A stretch of 64,000 nucleotides of DNA from Bradyrhizobium sediminis (GTDB lineage: Bacteria; Pseudomonadota; Alphaproteobacteria; Rhizobiales; Xanthobacteraceae). The stretch lies in the NCBI RefSeq assembly GCF_018736085.1, contig NZ_CP076134.1:2738501-2802500 (forward strand). Direction: 5' to 3'. A program made the translations under genes and the position numbers. This document shows, one piece after another, positions 39,624 to 50,649 of this stretch. Numbering within the stretch: position 1 is the first letter of the stretch; the number at the start of each line of letters is the position of its first letter. Below the pieces are notes generated by a model, which made no database searches, had not been told where the DNA came from, and saw only the letters and a list, made by a program, of their open reading frames with translations.

Positions 39624-40820
39624 ATGAACGAGCAAAGCCAAAATCTTCGCAACTTCACGATTAACTTCGGGCCGCAGCATCCGGCGGCGCACGGCGTGCT
39701 GCGTCTGGTGCTCGAGCTCGACGGTGAAGTGATCGCCCGCGTCGATCCGCATATTGGGCTGTTGCATCGCGGCACCGAAAAGCTGATCGAGCACAAGACC
39801 TATCTGCAGGCGATCCCGTATTTCGACCGGCTCGATTATGTCGCGCCGATGAACCAGGAGCACGCGTTCTGCCTCGCGGCGGAGAAGCTGCTCGGCATAT
39901 CGGTGCCGCGCCGCGGACAGCTGATCCGGGTGCTGTACTGCGAGATCGGCCGCATCCTGTCGCATCTGCTCAACGTCACCACGCAGGCGATGGACGTCGG
40001 CGCGCTGACCCCGCCGCTGTGGGGCTTCGAAGAGCGCGAAAAGCTGATGGTATTCTACGAGCGCGCCTCCGGCAGCCGCATGCATGCGGCCTATTTCCGC
40101 ATCGGCGGCGTGCACCAGGACCTGCCGCCGAAACTGATCGACGATATCGATGCCTGGTGCGATCCGTTCCTGCAGGTGGTCGCCGATCTCGAGACGCTGC
40201 TCACCGGCAACCGCATCTTCAAGCAGCGCAACGTCGACATCGGCGTGGTGACGCTGAAGCAGGCCTGGGAATGGGGTTTTTCGGGCGTGATGGTGCGCGG
40301 CTCCGGCGCGGCCTGGGATCTGCGCAAGGCGCAGCCCTATGAGTGCTACGCCGAGATGGATTTCGATATTCCGATCGGCAAGAACGGCGATTGCTACGAC
40401 CGCTACTGCATCCGCATGGAAGAGATGCGCCAGTCGGTGCGCATCATGAAGCAGTGCATCGCCAAGCTGCGCGCTCCGGACGGGCAGGGGCCGGTTGTGG
40501 TCGAGGACAACAAGATCGCGCCGCCGCGCCGCGGCGAGATGAAGCGCTCGATGGAAGCGCTGATCCATCACTTCAAGCTCTACACCGAAGGCTTCCACGT
40601 GCCGGCCGGCGAGGTCTATGCCGCGGTCGAGGCGCCGAAGGGCGAGTTCGGCGTCTATCTGGTCGCCGACGGCGGCAACAAGCCCTACAAATGCAAGATC
40701 CGCGCGCCGGGCTTTGCCCATCTGCAGGCGATGGATTTCATCTGCAAGGGCCATCTCTTGGCCGACGTCTCCGCCATCCTCGGCTCGCTCGATATCGTGT
40801 TCGGAGAGGTCGATCGGTGA
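39624..40820 (+). CDS. nuoD: NADH-quinone oxidoreductase subunit D
   Basis: A 398-residue 49-kDa-type subunit, homologous to NiFe hydrogenase large subunits but lacking the metal site. [23 protein letters not shown] at the start includes the conserved His pair lining the quinone pocket, and [11 protein letters not shown] and the FDRLDYV region follow. It forms the ubiquinone-binding cavity with NuoB. The stop overlaps the start of the FkbM gene by one base. Confidence 0.97.
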   Translation: MNEQSQNLRNFTINFGPQHPAAHGVLRLVLELDGEVIARVDPHIGLLHRGTEKLIEHKTYLQAIPYFDRLDYVAPMNQEHAFCLAAEKLLGISVPRRGQLIRVLYCEIGRILSHLLNVTTQAMDVGALTPPLWGFEEREKLMVFYERASGSRMHAAYFRIGGVHQDLPPKLIDDIDAWCDPFLQVVADLETLLTGNRIFKQRNVDIGVVTLKQAWEWGFSGVMVRGSGAAWDLRKAQPYECYAEMDFDIPIGKNGDCYDRYCIRMEEMRQSVRIMKQCIAKLRAPDGQGPVVVEDNKIAPPRRGEMKRSMEALIHHFKLYTEGFHVPAGEVYAAVEAPKGEFGVYLVADGGNKPYKCKIRAPGFAHLQAMDFICKGHLLADVSAILGSLDIVFGEVDR

Positions 40821-41776
40821 TGGCGATGCCGCCCATCCAGTTTGACCGGGCTACCGGCGTGCTCCAGGGCGCAAATGCGTGGGAGCGTCTGGCTGCGGTT
40901 GCCCTGTCGACGGGTTCGAAGGTGGCGTCGTCGTTTTCGCATCGCGGCTACAACATGTGCGCCAATCTCCTGCGCAGGACGCTGCCCGAGCGCGACATCG
41001 ACATCAGGCTCAACGCGGACGCGACCTTCGCGTTTCCTTATGGCGACGGCTACTGGAGCAAGCTGCTCAACCGCTCGTTTTCCTATGAAAACGAACTCGA
41101 ACTGCTGTTTCGCGATTCCGCTGATGTCGATTACACGCTGCTCGATTGCGGCGCCAATTACGGCTACTGGTCGGTGCTGGTCTCGAGCGCGCCCTACGGC
41201 TCGCACAAGGCGATCGCGATCGAGCCGTCGTCGCAGAATTTCGCCAAGCTCAAGCACAACGCCGAGATCAACGGCAATCGTTTCGAAGCGATGAAATGCG
41301 CGATCGGCGCGGCGCGGGGCACCGCGCGGCTGTCCGGCACCAAGCACGAGGCGCTCAGCATCGCCGGCGGAGCCTCTGACGGCGGCGAGGACGTGCCGGT
41401 GATCGCGCTCGACAACCTGCTCGACGACGGCAAGGTTGCCGCCGGCGGAAAATTCCTGATCAAGCTCGACGTCGAAGGCGTCGAGATCGAGGCCATCAAG
41501 GGCGGCATGCGGCTGTTGCAGGGCGACAGCGTGCTGCTGTGCGAGGAGCATGGCAACGATCCGCATCATACCGTGTCGCGCTACATCCTCGAACAGACGC
41601 CGCTCAAACTGATCGTCTACGATCCCCGCACAAGTCGCCTGGAAACGGTGACCGAGCTTTCGATCCTCGATCGCATCAAGGTTTCAACCCACGTTGGCTA
41701 TAACGTGTTCGGCACCGCAAGCGCTTTCTGGCTGGACCGGATCAGCGCCCTGAACGCCAAGCGCCGCGCGCAATGA
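40820..41776 (+). CDS. FkbM family methyltransferase (within nuo operon)
   Basis: A 318-residue SAM-dependent methyltransferase. Motif I is YTLLDCGANYGYWSVLVS, the acidic strand-2 region is AIAIEPSSQNF, and KLDVEGVEIEAIKGG is the FkbM signature. FkbM enzymes usually methylate hydroxyl groups of sugars or polyketides. Its ATG overlaps the nuoD stop (TGATG) and it is transcribed with complex I, but no role in complex I is known to me; it is not a standard nuo gene. It may be a passenger gene or modify an envelope glycan. Confidence 0.87.
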   Translation: MAMPPIQFDRATGVLQGANAWERLAAVALSTGSKVASSFSHRGYNMCANLLRRTLPERDIDIRLNADATFAFPYGDGYWSKLLNRSFSYENELELLFRDSADVDYTLLDCGANYGYWSVLVSSAPYGSHKAIAIEPSSQNFAKLKHNAEINGNRFEAMKCAIGAARGTARLSGTKHEALSIAGGASDGGEDVPVIALDNLLDDGKVAAGGKFLIKLDVEGVEIEAIKGGMRLLQGDSVLLCEEHGNDPHHTVSRYILEQTPLKLIVYDPRTSRLETVTELSILDRIKVSTHVGYNVFGTASAFWLDRISALNAKRRAQ

Positions 41777-41790
41777 GAGACTGAGAGACC

Positions 41791-42402
41791 ATGTCCGTCC
41801 GCCGCCTTGCACCGAAGGAACTTCAGCCCGCGAGCTTCACGTTTACAGCGGAGAACCTCGCTTGGGCGAAACAACAGATCGCCAAATATCCAGAAGGCCG
41901 GCAGGCCTCGGCCGTGATCGCGATCCTGTGGCGGGTCCAGGAACAGCATGAAGGATGGGTCTCGGAAGCGGCGATCCGCGCGGTCGCGGACCTGCTCGAA
42001 ATGCCCTACATCCGCGTGCTCGAAGTCGCGACCTTCTACACCATGTTTCAGCTGCAGCCGGTCGGCAAGAAAGCCCATGTGCAGGTCTGTGGCACCACTC
42101 CGTGCCGGCTGCGCGGCGCCGGCGACATCATCGAGGTGTGCCAGAGCCGCATCCACCACGATCCCTTCCATCTGTCGAAGGACGGCAATTTCAGCTGGGA
42201 AGAGGTCGAGTGTCTCGGCGCCTGCGTCAACGCGCCGATGGTGCTGATCTGGAAGGACACCTACGAGGATCTGACCAAGGAGAGCTTCGGCAAGGTGCTG
42301 GACGGCTTTGCCTCCGGCAATCCGCCGAAGCCGGGACCGCAAATCGACCGGCAGTTCTCGGCGCCGGTGGGCGGACCGACCACGCTGAAGGAAACCACAT
42401 GA
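41791..42402 (+). CDS. nuoE: NADH-quinone oxidoreductase subunit E
   Basis: A 203-residue 24-kDa-type subunit with a thioredoxin-like domain binding the [2Fe-2S] cluster N1a: cysteines in [10 protein letters not shown] and [10 protein letters not shown]-terminal helical region as usual ([18 protein letters not shown]). Part of the NADH-dehydrogenase module with NuoF and NuoG. The stop overlaps the ATG of the next small gene. Confidence 0.96.
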   Translation: MSVRRLAPKELQPASFTFTAENLAWAKQQIAKYPEGRQASAVIAILWRVQEQHEGWVSEAAIRAVADLLEMPYIRVLEVATFYTMFQLQPVGKKAHVQVCGTTPCRLRGAGDIIEVCQSRIHHDPFHLSKDGNFSWEEVECLGACVNAPMVLIWKDTYEDLTKESFGKVLDGFASGNPPKPGPQIDRQFSAPVGGPTTLKETT

Positions 42403-42614
42403 AGCAGGACCGCGCATCACGGGCGGCCGGACAGGGGAGTGTCGGTACGATGAAGCACTGGCGCTATATCGCTCTGCATACGGTGGCGGCGGCCGCGTTC
42501 ATTTTCCTGCTGCAGCGTTACGCGCTGAGCGCGACGCTTGAATCAAGCCTGCTTTGGGCGCTGACCTTCGGCGGATGCGCCGCGGGGCTCGCCTACATGC
42601 AGTCCAATCGCTGA
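42399..42614 (+). CDS. Small membrane protein in the nuo operon
   Basis: A 71-residue protein whose ATG overlaps the nuoE stop (ATGA). It has two hydrophobic segments, about residues 21-40 ([20 protein letters not shown]) and 47-65 ([18 protein letters not shown]). An alternative start at 42450 would trim 17 residues. It is not one of the 14 canonical complex I subunits. Its coupling suggests a role in assembly or membrane insertion, but this is only inference from position. Confidence 0.7.
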   Translation: MKQDRASRAAGQGSVGTMKHWRYIALHTVAAAAFIFLLQRYALSATLESSLLWALTFGGCAAGLAYMQSNR

Positions 42615-42634
42615 CCGAAGGGAAGCTTCTCGTC

Positions 42635-43960
42635 ATGCTCGCTGACAAGGACCGCATCTTCAAGAACCTCTACGGCCTCCACGACTGGGGCCTCGAGGGT
42701 GCGCGCCGCCGCGGCGCCTGGGACGGCACCAAGGCGATCATCGACAAGGGCCGCGACTGGATCATCAACGAGATGAAGGCTTCGGGCCTGCGCGGTCGCG
42801 GCGGGGCGGGATTTCCGACGGGGCTGAAATGGTCGTTCATGCCGAAGGAATCGACCGACGGCCGGCCGAGCTATCTCGTGGTCAACGCCGACGAATCCGA
42901 GCCCGGCACCTGCAAGGACCGCGAGATCATGCGGCACGATCCGCATCTTTTGGTCGAGGGCTGCCTGCTCGCGAGCTTCGCGATGGGCGCGCACGCCTGC
43001 TACATCTATGTGCGCGGCGAATTCATCCGGGAGCGCGAGCATCTGCAGGCCGCGATCGATCAGGCCTATGAGGCCAAGCTGGTCGGCAAGGACAACGTCA
43101 ACGGCTGGCCGTTCGACGTCTACGTCGCGCATGGCGCCGGCGCCTATATCTGCGGCGAAGAGACTGCGCTTTTGGAAAGTCTCGAAGGCAAGAAGGGCCA
43201 GCCCCGGCTGAAGCCGCCATTCCCGGCCAATGTCGGCCTCTACGGCTGCCCGACCACGGTCAACAACGTCGAGTCGATCGCGGTGGCGCCGGATATTCTC
43301 AGGCGCGGTGCGGCGTGGTTCGCCGCCATCGGCCGGCCCAACAATGTCGGCACCAAGCTGTTTTGTATTTCCGGCCATGTCGAGCGGCCCTGCAACGTCG
43401 AAGAGGCGATGGGGATCCCGTTCCGCGAACTGATCGAGCGCCATTGCGGCGGCATCCGCGGCGGCTGGGACAATCTGAAGGCCGTGATCCCCGGCGGCTC
43501 CTCGGTGCGCATGGTGCCGGCGGAGCAGATCATCGATACGCCGATGGACTTCGACAGTCTCGGCAAGCTGCGCTCCGGTCTCGGCACCGCCGCCGTGATC
43601 GTGATGGACAAGTCGACCGACCTGATCCGGGCGATCGCGCGGATCTCCTATTTCTACAAGCACGAGAGCTGTGGCCAGTGCACGCCGTGCCGCGAAGGCA
43701 CGGGGTGGATGTGGCGGGTGCTGACGCGCATGGCCGAGGGCCGCGCCCACAAGCGCGAGATCGACATGCTGTTGGAAGTGACCAAGCAGGTCGAGGGCCA
43801 CACCATCTGCGCGCTCGGCGACGCCGCGGCCTGGCCGATCCAGGGCCTGATCGCGCATTTCCGTCACGAGATCGAGGCGCGCATCGACGAATATTCGCAC
43901 AAGGCGGACGTTGACGATGTCGGCGTGCGCGATCCCGCGCACATGGTCGCGGCGGAGTAG
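42635..43960 (+). CDS. nuoF: NADH-quinone oxidoreductase subunit F
   Basis: Start set at the ATG at 42635 ([14 protein letters not shown]), with GAAGGGAAG upstream, giving 441 residues. It holds the NADH site and [16 protein letters not shown] is the glycine-rich nucleotide motif and [14 protein letters not shown] the FMN region. The [4Fe-4S] cluster N3 is bound by [12 protein letters not shown] plus a later Cys ([10 protein letters not shown]). It takes hydride from NADH into complex I. Confidence 0.97.
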   Translation: MLADKDRIFKNLYGLHDWGLEGARRRGAWDGTKAIIDKGRDWIINEMKASGLRGRGGAGFPTGLKWSFMPKESTDGRPSYLVVNADESEPGTCKDREIMRHDPHLLVEGCLLASFAMGAHACYIYVRGEFIREREHLQAAIDQAYEAKLVGKDNVNGWPFDVYVAHGAGAYICGEETALLESLEGKKGQPRLKPPFPANVGLYGCPTTVNNVESIAVAPDILRRGAAWFAAIGRPNNVGTKLFCISGHVERPCNVEEAMGIPFRELIERHCGGIRGGWDNLKAVIPGGSSVRMVPAEQIIDTPMDFDSLGKLRSGLGTAAVIVMDKSTDLIRAIARISYFYKHESCGQCTPCREGTGWMWRVLTRMAEGRAHKREIDMLLEVTKQVEGHTICALGDAAAWPIQGLIAHFRHEIEARIDEYSHKADVDDVGVRDPAHMVAAE

Positions 43961-43965
43961 TTACG

Positions 43966-46047
43966 ATGGCAATGACCAAACTCATCGTTGACGGCAAAGA
44001 GATCGAGGTTCCGGCGGAATACACGCTGCTGCAGGCGTGCGAAGCCGCCGGCGCGGAAATTCCGCGCTTTTGCTACCACGAGCGGCTGTCGATCGCCGGT
44101 AATTGCCGGATGTGCCTGGTCGAGGTGAAGGGCGGCCCGAAGCCGGTCGCAAGCTGCGCCTGGGGCGTCCGCGATTGCCGTCCCGGTCCCAAGGGCGAGC
44201 CGCCGGAAATCTCGACCCGCTCGCCGATGGTTAAGAAGGCGCGCGAAGGCGTCATGGAATTCCTGCTGATCAACCACCCGCTGGATTGCCCGATCTGTGA
44301 TCAGGGCGGCGAGTGCGATCTGCAGGACCAGGCGATGGGCTACGGCGTCGACACCAGCCGCTTTGCCGAGAACAAGCGCGCGGTCGAGGACAAGTATCTC
44401 GGCGCGCTGGTCAAGACCTCGATGAACCGCTGCATCCAGTGCACGCGCTGCGTCCGTTTCTCCGCCGAAGTCTGCGGCGCGCCGGAGATGGGCGCGACCG
44501 GGCGCGGCGAGGATATGGAGATCACGACCTATCTGGAATCGGCGTTGACCTCGGAACTGCAGGGCAACCTCGTCGACATCTGCCCGGTCGGCGCGCTGAC
44601 CTCGAAGCCCTATGCGTTCGCAGCGCGGCCCTGGGAGCTCGGCAAGACCCAGTCGATCGACGTGATGGACGGCGTCGGCTCGGCGATCCGGGTCGACACC
44701 CGTGGCCGCGAGGTGATGCGGATCCTGCCGCGTGTCAACGAGGCGGTGAACGAGGAGTGGATTTCCGACAAGACCCGGCACGTCGTCGATGGCCTGCGCA
44801 CGCAGCGGCTCGACCGGCCCTATGTCAGGGAGAACGGCAAGCTGCGCGCGGCGTCATGGCAGGAAGCCTTCGCGGCGATTGCCGCCAAGGCCGGCCGCAT
44901 CGACGGCAAGCGGATCGGCGCCATCGCGGGCGATCTGGCCGCGGTGGAAGAGATGTTCGCGCTGAAGGAGCTGCTGGCGAAATGTGGTTCCGCCAATCTC
45001 GCGGTCCAGGGCGGCGACGGCTTCGACGTCAAGGCTGGCCGCGCCTCCTACATCTTCAATCCGAGTATTGCCGGCATCGAGCAGGCCGACGCACTGCTGA
45101 TCGTGGGCTCGAACCCGCGCAAGGAGGCGGCGCTTCTCAATGCACGCATCCGCAAGCGCTGGCGCACCGGCCAGCTCAAGGTCGGCGTGATCGGCGCCAA
45201 GGCCGATCTCACCTACACTTACGACTATCTCGGCGCGGGCACGGATTCGCTCGGCGAACTCGCCGCCGGCAAGCATGCCTTCTCGAGCGTGCTGAAGGAC
45301 GCCAAGAACCCGATCGTACTGGTCGGCGCCGGCGTGGCAGCGCGGCATGATGGCGCGGCCGTCCTCGCAGCGGCCGCCAAGCTTGCGCTCGATGTCGGTG
45401 CGGTGAAGGACGGCTGGAACGGTTTTGGCGTTCTGCACGATACCGCCTCGCGCGTCGGCGCGCTCGATATCGGCTTTGCTGCGGGTACCGGCAGCCTCAG
45501 CGCGGCGCAGATGGCGACGTTCGGCACGCTCGACGTGTTGTTCCTGCTCGGCGCCGATGACGTCAAGGTGCCGGACGGTACCTTCGTGGTCTATATCGGC
45601 ACCCATGGCGATCGCGGCGCGCACCGCGCCGACGTGATCCTGCCGGGGGCGGCCTATACCGAAAAATCCGGCATCTACGTCAACACCGAGGGCCGGGTGC
45701 AGATGGCCAACCGCGCGGCATTCCCGCCGGGGGAGGCGCGTGAGGATTGGGCGATCATCCGCGCGCTGTCGGACCTGCTGGCCAAGAAGCTGCCCTACGA
45801 TTCGCTTGCCGCGCTGCGGCAGGCGATGTTCAAGGCGGTGCCGCACCTGATGCGCATCGACCAGATCGAGGCCGGCAAGGCTGATGATGTCAAGAAGCTC
45901 GCGGGCAGGGGCGGCAGCGTCGAGAAGGCGCCGTTCAAGATTACCGTTGAGGATTTTTACCTGACCAACCCGATCGCGCGTGCGTCGGCGGTCATGGCGG
46001 AATGTTCCCGCCTGGCCTCCGGTCAGATGCTGACGGCGGCGGAGTGA
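43966..46047 (+). CDS. nuoG: NADH-quinone oxidoreductase subunit G
   Basis: A 693-residue large Fe-S subunit. The N-terminal [2Fe-2S] domain has [20 protein letters not shown]; next come [17 protein letters not shown] (cluster N5 region) and [11 protein letters not shown] with CPVGALT (cluster N4). The rest is a molybdopterin-oxidoreductase-like fold without molybdenum. Conducts electrons from NuoF along the Fe-S chain. The start has two nearby ATGs; the first is used. Confidence 0.97.
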   Translation: MAMTKLIVDGKEIEVPAEYTLLQACEAAGAEIPRFCYHERLSIAGNCRMCLVEVKGGPKPVASCAWGVRDCRPGPKGEPPEISTRSPMVKKAREGVMEFLLINHPLDCPICDQGGECDLQDQAMGYGVDTSRFAENKRAVEDKYLGALVKTSMNRCIQCTRCVRFSAEVCGAPEMGATGRGEDMEITTYLESALTSELQGNLVDICPVGALTSKPYAFAARPWELGKTQSIDVMDGVGSAIRVDTRGREVMRILPRVNEAVNEEWISDKTRHVVDGLRTQRLDRPYVRENGKLRAASWQEAFAAIAAKAGRIDGKRIGAIAGDLAAVEEMFALKELLAKCGSANLAVQGGDGFDVKAGRASYIFNPSIAGIEQADALLIVGSNPRKEAALLNARIRKRWRTGQLKVGVIGAKADLTYTYDYLGAGTDSLGELAAGKHAFSSVLKDAKNPIVLVGAGVAARHDGAAVLAAAAKLALDVGAVKDGWNGFGVLHDTASRVGALDIGFAAGTGSLSAAQMATFGTLDVLFLLGADDVKVPDGTFVVYIGTHGDRGAHRADVILPGAAYTEKSGIYVNTEGRVQMANRAAFPPGEAREDWAIIRALSDLLAKKLPYDSLAALRQAMFKAVPHLMRIDQIEAGKADDVKKLAGRGGSVEKAPFKITVEDFYLTNPIARASAVMAECSRLASGQMLTAAE

Positions 46048-46051
46048 GCTG

Positions 46052-47122
46052 ATGGCCGAATTTTTCGCAAGCGCGTTCTGGACCGGCTTCCTGTGGCCGC
46101 TGATCGTCATGCTCGCACAGAGCGTGCTGCTGCTCGTCGCACTCTTGATCGCGATCGCCTACATCCTGTTGGCCGACCGCAAGATCTGGGCGGCGGTGCA
46201 GATCCGGCGCGGACCCAACGTGGTCGGGCCCTGGGGCCTGTTACAGTCTTTCGCCGACCTCCTGAAGTTCGTGCTGAAGGAGCCGATCATCCCCTCCGGC
46301 GCCAACAAGGGCGTGTTCCTGCTGGCGCCGCTGGTGAGCTGCGTGCTGGCGCTGGCGGCCTGGGCGGTGATCCCGATGGATCTCGGCTGGGTGATCTCCG
46401 ACATCAATGTCGGCGTGCTCTATATTTTCGCGATCTCGTCGCTGTCGATCTACGGCATCATCATGGCCGGCTGGTCGTCGAACTCGAAATACCCGTTTCT
46501 CGCAGCACTTCGCTCGGCGGCGCAGATGGTGAGCTACGAAGTCTCGATCGGCTTCGTCATCATCACGGTGCTGCTGTGCGCGGGCTCGCTCAATCTGTCG
46601 GCTGTGGTCGAGGCGCAGAATGCCCATGGGCTCGCCAGCCTGATCGGCCTGCCCAAGCTGACGTTCCTGAACTGGTACGTGTGGCCGCTGTTCCCGATGT
46701 TCGTGATCTTCTACGTCTCGGCGCTGGCGGAAACCAACCGCCCGCCGTTCGATCTGGTGGAAGCCGAATCCGAACTGGTCGCGGGCTTCATGGTCGAGTA
46801 CGGCTCGACGCCGTATCTGTTGTTCATGCTCGGCGAATACGTCGCGATCACCACGATGTGCGCGATGGCCGCGATCCTGTTCCTGGGCGGCTGGCTGCCG
46901 CCGGTCGCGGTGGTGCCGTTCACCTGGGTACCCGGCGTGATCTGGTTCACGCTGAAGGTATTTTTCATGTTCTTCCTGTTTGCGATGGCGAAGGCGATCG
47001 TGCCGCGCTACCGCTACGACCAGTTGATGCGGCTCGGCTGGAAAGTGTTCCTGCCGTTGTCGCTGGCGATGGTGGTCGTCGTCGCCGGCGTGCTGCACTT
47101 CGCCGACATCGCGCCGAAATGA
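46052..47122 (+). CDS. nuoH: NADH-quinone oxidoreductase subunit H
   Basis: A 356-residue membrane subunit with eight or nine helices. [26 protein letters not shown] (positions about 51-76) is the ND1 signature at the quinone gallery entrance, and [22 protein letters not shown] is the conserved acidic loop that couples quinone reduction to proton pumping. It links the peripheral arm to the pumping subunits. Confidence 0.97.
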   Translation: MAEFFASAFWTGFLWPLIVMLAQSVLLLVALLIAIAYILLADRKIWAAVQIRRGPNVVGPWGLLQSFADLLKFVLKEPIIPSGANKGVFLLAPLVSCVLALAAWAVIPMDLGWVISDINVGVLYIFAISSLSIYGIIMAGWSSNSKYPFLAALRSAAQMVSYEVSIGFVIITVLLCAGSLNLSAVVEAQNAHGLASLIGLPKLTFLNWYVWPLFPMFVIFYVSALAETNRPPFDLVEAESELVAGFMVEYGSTPYLLFMLGEYVAITTMCAMAAILFLGGWLPPVAVVPFTWVPGVIWFTLKVFFMFFLFAMAKAIVPRYRYDQLMRLGWKVFLPLSLAMVVVVAGVLHFADIAPK

Positions 47123-47129
47123 GGTCGCT

Positions 47130-47624
47130 ATGAGTGTCAATGTAAACGCCACAGCCCGCTCGCTTCTGCTTTCCGAATTCGTGTCGGCGTTCTTTCTCGC
47201 CATGCGTTATTTCTTCCAGCCGAAGCCGACGCTGAATTATCCGTTCGAGAAGGGGCCGATCTCGCCGCGCTTCCGCGGCGAACACGCGCTGCGCCGCTAT
47301 CCCAACGGCGAGGAACGCTGCATCGCCTGCAAGCTGTGCGAGGCGATCTGCCCGGCGCAGGCGATCACGATCGAGGCCGGCCCGCGCCGCAACGACGGCA
47401 CCCGCCGCACCGTGCGCTACGACATCGACATGGTGAAATGCATCTATTGCGGGCTGTGCCAGGAGGCCTGTCCGGTCGATGCCATCGTCGAGGGACCGAA
47501 TTTCGAATTCGCGACCGAAACGCGCGAGGAACTCTATTATGACAAGGCGAAACTGCTCGCCAATGGCGACCGCTGGGAGCGCGAGATTGCGAAATCAATC
47601 GAACTCGACGCGCCGTACCGGTGA
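47130..47624 (+). CDS. nuoI: NADH-quinone oxidoreductase subunit I
   Basis: A 164-residue 8Fe ferredoxin-type subunit with two [4Fe-4S] motifs: [16 protein letters not shown] and [16 protein letters not shown] (clusters N6a and N6b). [25 protein letters not shown] is the conserved N-terminal stretch, positions about 33-58. Wires NuoG to NuoB. It starts 7 bases after nuoH. Confidence 0.97.
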   Translation: MSVNVNATARSLLLSEFVSAFFLAMRYFFQPKPTLNYPFEKGPISPRFRGEHALRRYPNGEERCIACKLCEAICPAQAITIEAGPRRNDGTRRTVRYDIDMVKCIYCGLCQEACPVDAIVEGPNFEFATETREELYYDKAKLLANGDRWEREIAKSIELDAPYR

Positions 47625-47633
47625 GGTGAGGGC

Positions 47634-48272
47634 ATGATCCTTCCAGCGCTGTTCTTCTATTTGTTCGCAGGCATCTGCGTCGCCTCGGCGGTGATGGTGA
47701 TTGTGTCGCGCAATCCCGTGCACTCCGTGCTGTATCTGATCCTGGCCTTCGTCAACGCATCCGGGCTGTTCGTGTTGATGGGCGCCGAATTCCTGGCGAT
47801 GATCCTGGTCGTGGTCTACGTCGGCGCAGTCGCGGTGCTGTTCCTGTTCGTGATCATGATGCTCGACGTCGACTTCACCGAACTGCGCGAGGGCTTCCTG
47901 GAATACCTGCCGATCGGCCTCGTGATCGGCGCGATCTTCCTCGCCGAACTGCTGCTGGTCGGCGGCGGCTGGGTCATCAGCCCCAATGTCGCCAAGTCGA
48001 TTACGGCGGCGATCCCGGCCAACGTCAGCAACACTGAAGCCCTCGGGCTCGTGCTGTATACGAAGTACATCCACTACTTCCAGATCGCCGGCATGGTGCT
48101 ATTGGTCGCGATGATCGGTGCCATCGTGCTGACGCTGCGCCACAAGGTCAGCGTCAAGCGGCAGGACATCAACGTACAGAACGCGCGGACGCCCGAGCTT
48201 GCGATGAGCGTGCGCAAGGTGGCCTCGGGCCAGGGCCTGCAGGACGCGGACGCGCCGGAGTGGGTGAAATGA
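47634..48272 (+). CDS. nuoJ: NADH-quinone oxidoreductase subunit J
   Basis: A 212-residue membrane subunit with five helices. [20 protein letters not shown] and [18 protein letters not shown] (ND6 TM3 region with the conserved Tyr, site of the pi-bulge switch) identify it. Its stop overlaps the start of nuoK (ATGA). Confidence 0.96.
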   Translation: MILPALFFYLFAGICVASAVMVIVSRNPVHSVLYLILAFVNASGLFVLMGAEFLAMILVVVYVGAVAVLFLFVIMMLDVDFTELREGFLEYLPIGLVIGAIFLAELLLVGGGWVISPNVAKSITAAIPANVSNTEALGLVLYTKYIHYFQIAGMVLLVAMIGAIVLTLRHKVSVKRQDINVQNARTPELAMSVRKVASGQGLQDADAPEWVK

Positions 48273-48577
48273 CGATCGGTCTCGGACATTACCTCGCGGT
48301 CGGCGCGATCCTGTTCACGCTCGGGATCCTCGGCATCTTTCTCAACCGCAAGAACATCATCGTCATCCTGATGTCGATCGAGCTGATCCTGCTCGCGGTC
48401 AACATCAACCTCGTGGCGTTCTCGACCTTCCTCGGCGACATCGTCGGGCAGGTGTTTGCATTGCTGGTGCTCACGGTGGCCGCGGCGGAAGCGGCGATCG
48501 GGCTCGCGGTGCTGGTGGTGTATTTCCGCAACCGTGGCTCGATCGCGGTTGAAGACGTCAATCTGATGAAGGGTTAA
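48269..48577 (+). CDS. nuoK: NADH-quinone oxidoreductase subunit K
   Basis: A 102-residue three-helix subunit; ATG at 48269 overlapping the nuoJ stop. It contains the two conserved membrane glutamates of the proton path ([19 protein letters not shown] and [14 protein letters not shown]). A GTG at 48260 would add three residues and is less likely. Confidence 0.96.
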   Translation: MTIGLGHYLAVGAILFTLGILGIFLNRKNIIVILMSIELILLAVNINLVAFSTFLGDIVGQVFALLVLTVAAAEAAIGLAVLVVYFRNRGSIAVEDVNLMKG

Positions 48578-48585
48578 CGCGCCAA

Positions 48586-50649
48586 ATGATCCAGGCAATC
48601 GTCTTTCTGCCGCTGATCGGCGCGATTCTCGCGGGCCTGATCTCTATCTTCGGTGCGCATGCGCGCAACCCGAGCGGCGACACGGTCGAGCATCATGATG
48701 ACGGGCACGGTCATGGCGCCGATGCGCATGCGACGCATGCCCATGACGACCACGGCCATGACGACCATCACGCGGCCGAACCGCCGGCGGCGGGCTCGCG
48801 GGCGGCCGAACTGATCACGACCGGCCTGCTGCTGGTCTCGGCCGGCCTGTCCTGGGTAGCCTTGGTCGACGTCGGCTTCATGCACCATGACGCGCGGATC
48901 GCGCTGTTCCCCTGGATCAATTCCGGCGACCTGCAGGTGGCGTGGTCACTGCGGGTCGATACGCTGACCGCCGTGATGCTGGTGGTGGTCAACACCGTGT
49001 CGTCGCTCGTGCATCTCTATTCCATCGGCTACATGGACGAGGATCCGTACCGGCCGAGATTCTTCGCTTACCTTTCGCTGTTCACCTTCGCGATGCTGAT
49101 GCTGGTGACCGCGGACAACCTCGTGCAGATGTACTTCGGCTGGGAGGGCGTCGGTCTCGCCAGCTATCTCCTGATCGGATTCTGGTACCAGAAGCCGTCG
49201 GCGAACGCCGCCGCCATCAAGGCCTTCGTGGTCAACCGCGTCGGCGATTTCGGCTTCGCGCTCGGCATCTTCGCGATCTTCATGCTGGTCGGCTCGACCG
49301 ACTTCGAGACCATCTTCGCCGGCGCGCCGGCGCTGACCGGCAAGACCATCAACTTCTTCGGCTGGCACGCCGACGCGCTGACGCTGACCTGCCTGCTGCT
49401 GTTCATGGGCGCAATGGGCAAGTCCGCCCAGTTCCTGCTGCACACCTGGCTGCCGGACGCCATGGAAGGCCCGACGCCGGTCTCGGCGCTGATCCACGCC
49501 GCGACCATGGTCACCGCCGGGGTCTTCATGGTGGCGCGGCTGTCGCCGTTGTTCGAACTCGCGCCCAACGCGCAGGCCGTCGTGATGTTCTTCGGCGCCA
49601 CCACCGCGTTCTTCGCTGCCACCGTCGGCCTCGTGCAGAACGACATCAAGCGCATCGTGGCATATTCGACCTGTTCGCAGCTCGGCTACATGTTCGTGGC
49701 GATGGGGGCGGGGGCCTACTCCGTCGGCATGTTCCACCTGTTCACGCACGCCTTCTTCAAGGCGCTGCTGTTCTTAGGGTCAGGCTCGGTGATCTATGCA
49801 ATGCACCACGAGCAGGACATCCGCAACATGGGTGGGTTGAAGGACCGGATTCCCTTCACCTACATCGTGATGGTGATCGGCACGCTGGCGCTGACCGGCT
49901 TCCCGCTCACCGCCGGCTACTTCTCCAAGGACGCGATCATCGAATCCGCTTATGTCGCGCACAATCCGTTCGCGTTCTACGGCTTCCTGATGACGGTGAT
50001 CGCCGCGGGGCTGACCTCGTTCTATTCGTGGCGCCTGATCTTCAAGACCTTCCATGGCGAGCCGCACGATCAGGAGCACTACGAGGCCGCGCATGAGAGC
50101 CCGCTGTGGATGTTGGTCCCGATCGGCATTCTCGCCGCCGGATCCATCCTCGCTGGGTTCCCGTTCAAGGAATTGTTCGCAGGCCACGGCGTCGCGGAAT
50201 TCTTCCGCGAGTCGGTGAAGATGCATCCGCACATCATCGACGAGATGCACCACATCCCGCAGGCCATCGCGTTCCTGCCGACGGTGATGATGGCGCTGGG
50301 ATTCGTGGTGTCGTGGCTGTTCTATATCCGCCGGCCCTACCTCCCGGTCGAACTCGCCAGCCAGCATCAAGTGCTCTACCGGTTCCTGCTCAACAAATGG
50401 TATTTCGACGAACTCTACGATTTCATCTTCGTGGGCCCGGCGAAGTGGCTCGGCCGCTTCCTGTGGAAGAAGGGCGACGGCTACGTGATCGACGGCTTCG
50501 GCCCCGACGGCGTGTCGGCGCGGGTGCTCGATATCACCCGTAACGTGGTGAAAATTCAGACCGGCTATCTCTATCACTACGCCTTCGCGATGCTGATCGG
50601 GGTCGCAGGCCTGATCACCTGGTTCATGTTCGGCGCGGGAGCCCAGTGA
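48586..50649 (+). CDS. nuoL: NADH-quinone oxidoreductase subunit L, with His-rich loop
   Basis: A 687-residue antiporter-like proton-pumping subunit with about 16 helices and the C-terminal lateral helix. The key Lys/Glu residues lie in [18 protein letters not shown] and in [20 protein letters not shown]. An unusual feature is the loop after TM1: residues 36-62 hold 11 His mixed with Asp and Gly (for example [15 protein letters not shown]), which could bind metal ions. The rest is a normal NuoL, and the ends of the gene overlap neighbours as expected for the operon. Confidence 0.96.
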   Translation: MIQAIVFLPLIGAILAGLISIFGAHARNPSGDTVEHHDDGHGHGADAHATHAHDDHGHDDHHAAEPPAAGSRAAELITTGLLLVSAGLSWVALVDVGFMHHDARIALFPWINSGDLQVAWSLRVDTLTAVMLVVVNTVSSLVHLYSIGYMDEDPYRPRFFAYLSLFTFAMLMLVTADNLVQMYFGWEGVGLASYLLIGFWYQKPSANAAAIKAFVVNRVGDFGFALGIFAIFMLVGSTDFETIFAGAPALTGKTINFFGWHADALTLTCLLLFMGAMGKSAQFLLHTWLPDAMEGPTPVSALIHAATMVTAGVFMVARLSPLFELAPNAQAVVMFFGATTAFFAATVGLVQNDIKRIVAYSTCSQLGYMFVAMGAGAYSVGMFHLFTHAFFKALLFLGSGSVIYAMHHEQDIRNMGGLKDRIPFTYIVMVIGTLALTGFPLTAGYFSKDAIIESAYVAHNPFAFYGFLMTVIAAGLTSFYSWRLIFKTFHGEPHDQEHYEAAHESPLWMLVPIGILAAGSILAGFPFKELFAGHGVAEFFRESVKMHPHIIDEMHHIPQAIAFLPTVMMALGFVVSWLFYIRRPYLPVELASQHQVLYRFLLNKWYFDELYDFIFVGPAKWLGRFLWKKGDGYVIDGFGPDGVSARVLDITRNVVKIQTGYLYHYAFAMLIGVAGLITWFMFGAGAQ

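Noticed and set aside
42593..43942. 449-codon minus-strand frame opposite nuoF
   Set aside because: Antisense shadow; nuoF with all its motifs is on the plus strand.
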